Shown piece by piece: positions 10,101-13,125 of a stretch of 13,125 nucleotides of DNA. Position 1 is the first letter of the stretch. Each line of letters opens with the position of its first letter. The notes beneath the pieces are model-generated. The model ran no database searches, was not told where the DNA came from, and was given only the letters and a program-made list of their open reading frames with translations. Both the position numbers and the translations under genes were made by a program. The DNA is from Saccoglossus kowalevskii (lineage: Eukaryota > Hemichordata > Enteropneusta > Harrimaniidae): the NCBI RefSeq assembly GCF_000003605.2, contig NW_003132882.1, positions 52,951 through 66,075 on the forward strand, in the 5' to 3' direction.

Positions 10101-12836
10101 CCAATTCAACTAGAATTGGTGCCATATGTGTTCACCAGAGGGTGGAAACAGGTGGTGCTACTGCTGCGCCGGGCGTCGGTACACATCAACCCGCACCTAG
10201 ACAACTGGTTGCTACACAACCCAAGCAAGGGGTTGTTAGCCTAACAGTAAGGCTAACACAGGATTTACTACACCAGTTGGTCTTCCTAGTGAATCAAGAA
10301 AGTCCCATCCTCAGCCAATACAACAGGTGGTGTTCCTGGGCATGGAGTTTGTCACGGAGGTGTGCTTGGTACGGCCATTGCAGGCCCGTTGCCTAGCACT
10401 AAGCAACCTAGCTGAGCACCTAGTCAGCGTTCCCTCTGTGTCTCTCCAAGAAGTAATGAGGATCATTGGAATGATGACCTCGGTTCGCAGGGTAGTTCCC
10501 CAAACCGCATTACGCAGCTGCCCGGTACAGCACACTTTGTTGCAGCATCTACGGGAACTGAACAGGCGGACAACACAGCGGTGGTCTCCTATAGCAACAA
10601 GGAGGGTGGGTGGGAGCAGAAAACCTATCGTTGTCAGTCCTAGCAGAGCAAATTCTCCTTTGGTACCTGGAATACAATGTGGAGCTAGCTGCACACCACC
10701 TTCCAGGGGTGAGGAACAGTCAAGCAGATGCCCTCTCGCAGCGGCTCCAACGGGCCAAGCAAGGCCTGGTTTCCACTACTGTTGGAAATGTTAGTCAAAA
10801 CACCAGTGGGCTGTCAACTTCATGGCCAGGACGAACTGGGATCCCACCAACACAGCCTACGACTCGAAATGGCGAGCGTACACTGATTGGTGTAGTGGTA
10901 TGGCGATTGATCCATGCCATCTCTCTGTTGGCCAGGTAGTTGACTTTTCGTCCATCTGTTTGACAAAATGGGCTTGTCCTATTCAGCGATCGTTGGCTAT
11001 TGGTCAGCCTTGTCACCCACCATTGAGAATTCTCTGGGGACAAGGCTAGCTGGTTGTCCTACTATTAGGAGACTGTTTACTGCTTCCCATAATCAGAGGC
11101 CTAGACCCGAACGAGGGAACCACCTAATTAGGACTTTTCGGTTGTGTTGTTCGATCTAAGGAGACCTCCCTTTGAGCCTCTCCGATCAGCACCACTCAAA
11201 TATTTGACGTGGAAAACAGTCTTCCTACTACCCCTCACCTCAGGTAGGCGTCGGTCTGAACTAGGGGCCCTGTTCTTCTCGGATGGGTGTGCCGCCTTTA
11301 TGGACAATCAAGTCGTGCTAAAGAATCTGGTTCCTCTCCAAGAATCAAATCTCAGGACACGATCCACAACCGATCATCATCCCCCGGCTGGCAATATTGT
11401 CGGCCCGAAGGATCAGGAGGAGTTGCTTCTCTGCCCGGTTTGAGCGCTGAGTTGCTACGAGAGCCATACTAGAGAGTCGAAGCATGGAAGCAAGCACATG
11501 TTTATGTATTATGGCCAGGGTAAGCAGAACAGACCAGCCTCCCGACTTCAATTACCAGGTGGATCACTGTTTGAGGTTCTTAAACGTTTGGCTTCCTAAA
11601 CACAGGGTCTACAGAGGCACCAAGTATGAGCGCATGAGGTCCGTGCAATTGCTAACTCATTGGCTCTTGCGTCAGGTCCCCCCCTCGAGCATATGCTGAG
11701 GGCAGGCTTCTGGAGAACGCAAAATGTCTTTACCACTACTACCTAAGGGATAAGCAATCCATTAGGTTTTTTTTTAGGGGGGGTCCCATCCACTAGGGTC
11801 AGGCTTTGGTTACTGACCCAGCCCGGACGACCTCAGGGATCCCTGCACATAGGCGATAGAACAGTCTCGGCAGCACATTTGTTACAGGGAGATTTCTCCT
11901 GTCAGCACTCTTGGGAACTTTCCAGGTATCTCTTTCGACCTATGCCCTCATGCAGAACTGTTTTGGTCTTCTTTTGAAAGCTAGTCACCCAAGAATTTGG
12001 GTTTGGGTCTAGCGTTCTCGGGCATACCGAACCCCTGTCACCGTTTCAGCAGCTTGCTTTTGTTTCGGGGGCGGCACTGACAAGGTAAGACACCGTTTCT
12101 TTACTGGTCTCAACTAAGTGGTAGTCGTAAGTAGAGGGCATTATCTCGGACTGGGACACCCTTTTTCGTTTTCAGTTCGCTCTGAAACCCGCCACCTATC
12201 AGCGTCTGACTCTGCCTACAGTTCAAAATAGTCATTTTGACTGACCGGAGTCTATGGTGGGTATGAACTATGTGAATAGGCGGGTTGCAAACCCTCTGCC
12301 TAAATCAATAAGATAAAGATATATGGATATACTGTAAAATACTTTAATTTCGCTGAAAATACTTTTACTGCGCTTTGAATGGAATTTATTTTCACTGATT
12401 TTTGACGAGTTGAATGTAAAATACAGGAAAAAAGGGAAATTCGCTGGATTTTATTTTTACTCAATCATTCCCTCAGCGAAAATAGAGAAAATTAATTCCA
12501 AGCGAAAATAAAGTATTCTACAGTACATGTCAGATCAGGTGCAACTCACCATAACAACAGCTTATGACTACAAATGAAAATGTTTAAATTAATTGCTTTT
12601 TATCATCTTGCAGGTCAAGGAATACCTATCTAGTTGGGATCCATTGCAAAACAACAGTTATGGAATGGATGTTTTTAAACTCTGGAAAGATTTAGTTGAT
12701 AATAATGATAATATAGTGTCACAGGAAGGCATGCATTCTATGTCAGTGTACAATAGATTGGTATGGGAAGTATGGATGCCGTATTTAAGAACTGCTGTCA
12801 CTAAGTGGAATCCACGTGATTGTGACCCAGTTATAG
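811..12836 (+). CDS. TFIP11: TFIP11 orthologue, G-patch spliceosome disassembly factor (partial gene, six internal exons)
   Basis: This entry spans the gene; the coding exons are listed separately. Joined in phase, they encode about 449 residues that follow the order of animal TFIP11: an acidic N-terminal part with IWAARE and WEKHTKGIGQK, a G-patch (MGYQPGKGLGKTGQGI), a basic KPKYSYKT segment, KVKVIDMTGKEKRV, and the start of the helical GCFC-type domain (MPELQHNLDLL to VWEVWMPYLR). The human protein is about 837 residues, so roughly the middle half is here; the start codon and C-terminus lie outside. By family knowledge TFIP11 is nuclear, and its G-patch activates the DEAH helicase DHX15 to dismantle the intron-lariat spliceosome. 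All introns have GT-AG ends, with phases 0, 0, 2, 2 and 0, and no frame is broken, so the gene looks functional despite the repeats and transposons in its introns. Confidence 0.95.
1149..1481 (+). other. intron a-b, AT-rich
   Basis: A 333-bp GT-AG intron (GTAATG to TTCTAG), phase 0. It is AT-rich with several scattered CATGA, CTCATGA and TTCATGA words around 1180-1290, which form loose short repeats and no clear element. I see no gene or RNA in it. Confidence 0.85.
1482..1682 (+). CDS. TFIP11: TFIP11 exon b: G-patch domain core
   Basis: The exon starts exactly at ATG after TTCTAG, but that Met is internal: it is the Met of the G-patch consensus GIGxxLLxxMGYxxGxGLG, whose first half is at the end of the previous exon. 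It reads MGYQPGKGLGKTGQGI with the diagnostic glycines, then the basic AHKRKGKGAI and an acidic stretch DSEDEEDEDFRRQLSQWKK that matches the post-G-patch part of TFIP11. The G-patch is the part that contacts and stimulates the DHX15/Prp43 helicase (family knowledge). It ends at GAG|GTAAGG, phase 0, with a strong donor. Reading on past the donor soon reaches a stop, so intron retention would truncate the protein. Confidence 0.96.
1683..3227 (+). other. intron b-c, AT-rich, no element recognised
   Basis: A 1545-bp GT-AG intron (GTAAGG to TTTCTAG), phase 0. It is strongly AT-rich with short homopolymer runs (for example a T run near 2624-2635). I see no tandem array, convincing open frame, RNA gene or transposon end in it. 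Short open frames near 1722 and 3010 have no recognisable protein. Confidence 0.8.
3228..3541 (+). CDS. TFIP11: TFIP11 exon c: basic linker and start of GCFC-type domain
   Basis: After TTTCTAG the exon reads AKQKPKYSYKTIDDVKEKAK, matching the conserved Lys-rich KPKYSYKT segment after the G-patch in TFIP11. The family hallmark KVKVIDMTGKEKRV follows, then a variable Ser/Thr/Asp-rich linker (about 3410-3450), and a conserved helix MPELQHNLDLLVEMAEQEI followed by NDRQ that begins the GC-rich-factor-like (GCFC) domain. It ends inside the Gln codon as CA|GTAAGT, a perfect donor, phase 2. The next in-frame codon across the unspliced donor is TAA (3543-3545), so retention of the following repeat-filled intron would stop translation at once. 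Confidence 0.95.
3542..6803 (+). other. intron c-d, largely minisatellite
   Basis: A 3262-bp GT-AG intron (GTAAGT to TTTGCAG), phase 2. About 3.08 kb of it is the 20/21-bp minisatellite given separately. The remaining 170 bp (6634-6803) is ordinary AT-rich intron with the acceptor tract and holds no other feature I can see. Confidence 0.93.
3556..6632. repeat. 20/21-bp minisatellite (array 2) with CTCF-like unit
   Basis: About 150 head-to-tail units, all in one orientation, with core CCACTAGAGGGTG followed by CAAT, TAAT or AAT and then CCCA or CTCA. Units with a C or T after GGGTG are 21 bp; those without are 20 bp. Recurring variants are CTAGATGG, CTAAAGGG, CAAGAGAG, CCGCTAGAG and CTAGAGGATG. 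Variants recur in blocks, showing higher-order structure: a period of about 269 bp (the AGCGCTAGAGGATG marker at 3747 and 4016), about 245 bp (CTAGTGGGTG at about 4845 and 5090), and 81-82 bp in 4764-5045. The array begins 14 bp after the splice donor. Open frames inside it encode low-complexity heptads such as PLEGAIP and are by-products of the 21-bp period. Confidence 0.97.
6804..6926 (+). CDS. TFIP11: TFIP11 exon d: helical GCFC-type domain segment
   Basis: After TTTGCAG the first base completes Gln from the previous exon, and the exon reads LHHEEDTVVHLRHEEVKL, then a charged helical stretch ending MVMIE plus two bases of an Arg codon. Charged helices with the pattern (L/Y)xxExDxVVxLxxE sit at this point in TFIP11, directly after NDRQ, so the join is confirmed by the protein match. 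The donor AG|GTAGGA is weaker than its neighbours, having lost A at +4 and G at +5 relative to GTAAGT. Phase 2. The exon is 123 bp and could be skipped without shifting the frame. Confidence 0.9.
6927..7438 (+). other. intron d-e
   Basis: A 512-bp GT-AG intron (GTAGGA to GGTTTAG), phase 2. It contains no tandem repeat, and I recognise no coding or RNA feature. A short open frame near 7058 has no family signature. Confidence 0.8.
7439..7586 (+). CDS. TFIP11: TFIP11 exon e: GCFC-type domain segment
   Basis: One base completes Arg, then the exon reads CEERQQQDSMEPWELEDAY, followed by a segment with FFKTLQENFYEEYRVYELPN and ending VIATVFPL. The pattern (F)xTLQxxxYEEYR and a hydrophobic AxVxPL end are characteristic of TFIP11 at this position. 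A preceding Cys-Glu-(Glu/Arg) start is also found in the vertebrate protein. It ends at CTG|GTGAGT, phase 0, a good donor. The next exon is 5 kb away beyond a retrotransposon, and the join FPL|VKEYL fits the family. Confidence 0.93.
7587..8340 (+). other. first part of the 5-kb intron e-f, AT-rich
   Basis: The intron runs 7587-12613 (GTGAGT to CTTGCAG, phase 0). Its first 750 bp are AT-rich single-copy-looking sequence with no open frame, RNA gene or transposon terminus that I can support. Confidence 0.75.
8340..8898. repeat. diverged long-period tandem repeat
   Basis: A block of roughly 120-170 bp recurs in decayed form. The motif (A/G)ATCTGATTCAAAATGGCCGAATGGT appears in variants starting near 8443, 8612, 8733 and 8880. 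A second motif, CTGATTA.(A/G)TTCA(A/G)A followed by ATATTCAT and ATA-rich words, recurs near 8372, 8551 and 8826-8850. ATACA(G/A)ATATATTGGTTTGAC is present almost identically near 8592 and 8860. The last copy stops abruptly after AAAATTGCC at about 8898, where GC-richer retrotransposon sequence starts. Family unknown; it may be an old dispersed element that expanded locally. Confidence 0.7.
8898..9710 (+). pseudogene. gag-like remnant of DIRS-type element
   Basis: The stretch before the reverse transcriptase contains open pieces in different frames. One piece near 9165-9220 reads HLALMAGAASVQRDAVLA; another, near 9350-9400, is rich in Lys and Arg (SGKDPKLRKRN). A helical piece ending in a basic tract before RT would fit a DIRS gag, and the position fits, but gag proteins are poorly conserved and I see no diagnostic motif. 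At least two frame changes and several stops interrupt it, and no start codon can be assigned. The long minus-strand open frame over 9167-9637 has no recognisable protein and is probably the shadow of this region. Confidence 0.45.
9735..10550 (+). pseudogene. reverse transcriptase remnant, DIRS type
   Basis: The piece near 9760-9800 reads AIRQEVDSLL, followed in a second frame by GFYLQVLVVPKTTG (about 9842-9883) and, back in the first frame, LRPVLDLSRLN (about 9887-9921), the standard DIRS/gypsy RT fingers block. Motif A is LDLSDAY at 9973-9993, with the catalytic Asp of LDL at 9976-9978. Motif C lies in another frame at 10194-10208 and reads HLDNW, where active DIRS elements have YLDDW, so its second metal-binding Asp has become Asn. 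The thumb/connection block FLGMEFVTE is at about 10330-10356. Frame changes fall between fingers and motif A, between A and C, and again after C, so no active enzyme can be made. In active copies this enzyme copies the element's RNA. Confidence 0.85.
10575..10765 (+). pseudogene. RNase H remnant, DIRS type
   Basis: VVSYSNKEGG at 10581-10610 corresponds to the 'xxxYxNxxGG' block of DIRS RNase H. After a frame change the domain continues with LSVLAEQILLWYLEYNVELA and HHLPGVRNSQADALSQ (10694-10741). This last block is the conserved C-terminal RNase H box, including the His and the Asp of ADALS, so the domain end is well preserved. In the family this domain degrades RNA from RNA-DNA hybrids during element replication. 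It is fused to RT in active elements; here the frames no longer join. The following 90 bp lead straight into the recombinase. Confidence 0.8.
10820..11765 (+). pseudogene. tyrosine recombinase remnant, DIRS type
   Basis: The N-terminal core-binding part reads AYDSKWRAYTDWC (about 10856-10894), then after a frame change LSYSAIVGYWSALS (about 10974-11015). The catalytic part starts PPFEPLRSAPLKYLTWKT (11164-11217). Box I Arg lies in LTSGRRRSEL (Arg codons 11246-11254). Box II is HEVRA at 11633-11647, giving the His-x-x-Arg pair, and the nucleophile Tyr is in HYYLRD at about 11734-11751. So all catalytic codons survive in the DNA, though in different frames. Breaks include TAG at 11129-11131 where the family has Trp before Asp, TGA after LLCPV at 11441-11443 where the family usually has Arg, and an indel just before the Tyr box. 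In active copies this enzyme integrates a circular DNA intermediate without target duplication. Confidence 0.85.
11766..12300 (+). other. 3' non-coding end of the DIRS-like element
   Basis: No coding similarity follows the recombinase. This GC-richer tail should hold the terminal and internal complementary repeats of a DIRS element, but I cannot match it to the left end. Two fold-backs are visible. GGGTCAG (11796-11802) pairs with CTGACCC (11813-11819) across a 10-nt loop. AACCCGCC (12186-12193) pairs with GGCGGGTT (12279-12286) and encloses CAAAAT-AGTC-ATTTTG (12224-12239). AT-rich host sequence resumes by about 12300. Confidence 0.6.
12330..12525. mobile_element. MITE with 25-bp terminal inverted repeats
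   Basis: The block starts TACTGTAAAATACTTTAATT and ends AATAAAGTATTCTACAGTA. The two ends are inverted repeats that match at 23 of the first 25 positions (mismatches at 8 and 18), continuing weakly inward through TTTCGCT. The 196-bp interior has no open frame and repeats CAGCGAAAAT/CGCTGAAAAT words, so much of it could fold back on itself. If the outer TA on each side is the target duplication, the ends are CTGTA...TACAG as in Tc1/mariner-type MITEs; that assignment is inference. It lies just outside the DIRS relic and about 90 bp before the next exon. Confidence 0.85.
12614..12836 (+). CDS. TFIP11: TFIP11 exon f: conserved tryptophan-rich GCFC-type segment
   Basis: After CTTGCAG the exon reads VKEYLSSWDPLQNNSYGMDV, then KLWKDLV and RLVWEVWMPYLRTAVTKWNP followed by RDCDPVI. 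The blocks SWDPL, LxWEVWMPxxR and WxPRxCDP are hallmarks of TFIP11 in this order. It ends ATAG|GTAAAC with one base of the next codon (phase 1), where the family continues with Asp/Glu and another Trp-rich stretch. That next exon is not in the window. No break or unusual residue is seen, even though a 5-kb intron loaded with mobile DNA precedes it. Confidence 0.95.
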
Positions 12837-13020
12837 GTAAACACAAGCACATTGACCATTTTTATCACAATTGAATTGAAAAATAGTCTAAATTTAAACT
12901 ACTGTATCTTCTCTATTAGTAGATTATGCACTTACGTAAATGACTGAAGTGTGTCTATGGTCAAAATAAATGATATTTTAATAATTGGACACACTATAAA
13001 TGAATATATGGTTTATGTGT
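12837..13020 (+). other. start of the next TFIP11 intron
   Basis: The sequence after donor GTAAAC is AT-rich and lacks a further exon before the window ends. No other feature is seen before the direct repeat at 13021. Confidence 0.75.
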
Positions 13021-13125
13021 GCTTGTACTTGAAATGTGTTTGTAATAGAGTGAATATGGTACTTAGACCCACAACACATAGATTCGTCTGCGCTTGTACT
13101 TGAAATGTGTTTGTAATAGAGTGAA
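13021..13125. repeat. direct repeat, 71-bp period, cut by window end
   Basis: A 34-bp segment beginning GCTTGTACTTGAAATGTG and ending TAATAGAGTGAA is identical at 13021-13054 and 13092-13125, so the period is 71 bp. Just before the first copy, TGAATATATGGTTTATGTGT resembles the interval after it. This is probably the beginning of a third tandem array, but only two copies can be seen. Confidence 0.85.

Larger units (their letters stand above)
8898..12300 (+). mobile_element. decayed DIRS-like tyrosine-recombinase retrotransposon
   Basis: A region of about 3.4 kb with higher GC than the flanking intron, in the same direction as the host gene. In order it holds a gag-like remnant, a reverse transcriptase with an LDLSDAY motif A and a YLDDW-type motif C, an RNase H with NKEGG and HHLPGVRNSQADALS, and a tyrosine recombinase with SGRRRSE, HEVRA and a terminal YLRD box. 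That order and the recombinase identify the DIRS order rather than an LTR element, which would carry a DDE integrase. Every frame is broken by stops and indels. I do not see clear inverted terminal repeats, so the left end is probably truncated; the right limit is approximate. It is about 3 kb shorter than typical complete DIRS elements, and no methyltransferase domain is recognisable. Confidence 0.88.

Noticed and set aside
8918-12040. Inverted terminal repeat pair from GGTTCGGT (near 8919) and ACCGAACC (near 12029)
   Set aside because: Only eight bases match and the flanks diverge at once, so this is within chance for the region.
8898-12300. LTR retrotransposon of the gypsy/Ty3 type
   Set aside because: RT and RNase H alone could suggest it, but a tyrosine recombinase with SGRRRSE, HEVRA and YLRD follows, there is no DDE integrase, and no long terminal direct repeats are visible.

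Overview
The window is animal (metazoan, most likely marine invertebrate) nuclear DNA. The evidence is small exons with GT-AG introns, AT-rich introns full of minisatellites, a MITE, and a DIRS-type tyrosine-recombinase retrotransposon. I cannot fix the phylum from the sequence. Nothing bacterial (operons, Shine-Dalgarno sites) is visible.

One host gene runs left to right across the whole window: six consecutive internal exons of the TFIP11 (tuftelin-interacting protein 11, yeast Ntr1/Spp382) orthologue, a G-patch splicing factor that partners the helicase DHX15/Prp43 in spliceosome disassembly. The exons are 811-1148, 1482-1682, 3228-3541, 6804-6926, 7439-7586 and 12614-12836. They join in phase through all five introns and total 1347 bp (448 whole codons plus split codons at both ends). 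The first exon or exons, the start codon and the C-terminal part lie outside the window.

The rest is intron. 1-808 is a 20-bp minisatellite ending at the first exon's splice acceptor. 1149-1481 and 1683-3227 are plain AT-rich introns. Intron 3542-6803 is almost entirely a second minisatellite of about 150 units of 20/21 bp, starting 14 bp after the donor; its unit closely resembles the CTCF core motif. Intron 6927-7438 is plain. Intron 7587-12613 holds a plain AT-rich part, a diverged long-period tandem repeat (about 8340-8898), a decayed GC-richer DIRS-like retrotransposon in sense orientation (about 8898-12300, with gag-like, reverse transcriptase/RNase H and tyrosine recombinase remnants) and a 196-bp MITE (12330-12525). 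The last 105 bp begin another repeat with a 71-bp period.

The most interesting signals are the uniform, same-orientation array of CTCF-like units inside a splicing-factor gene, the placement of both minisatellites directly against exon borders, and the DIRS relic that appears to lack the methyltransferase domain between RNase H and recombinase.
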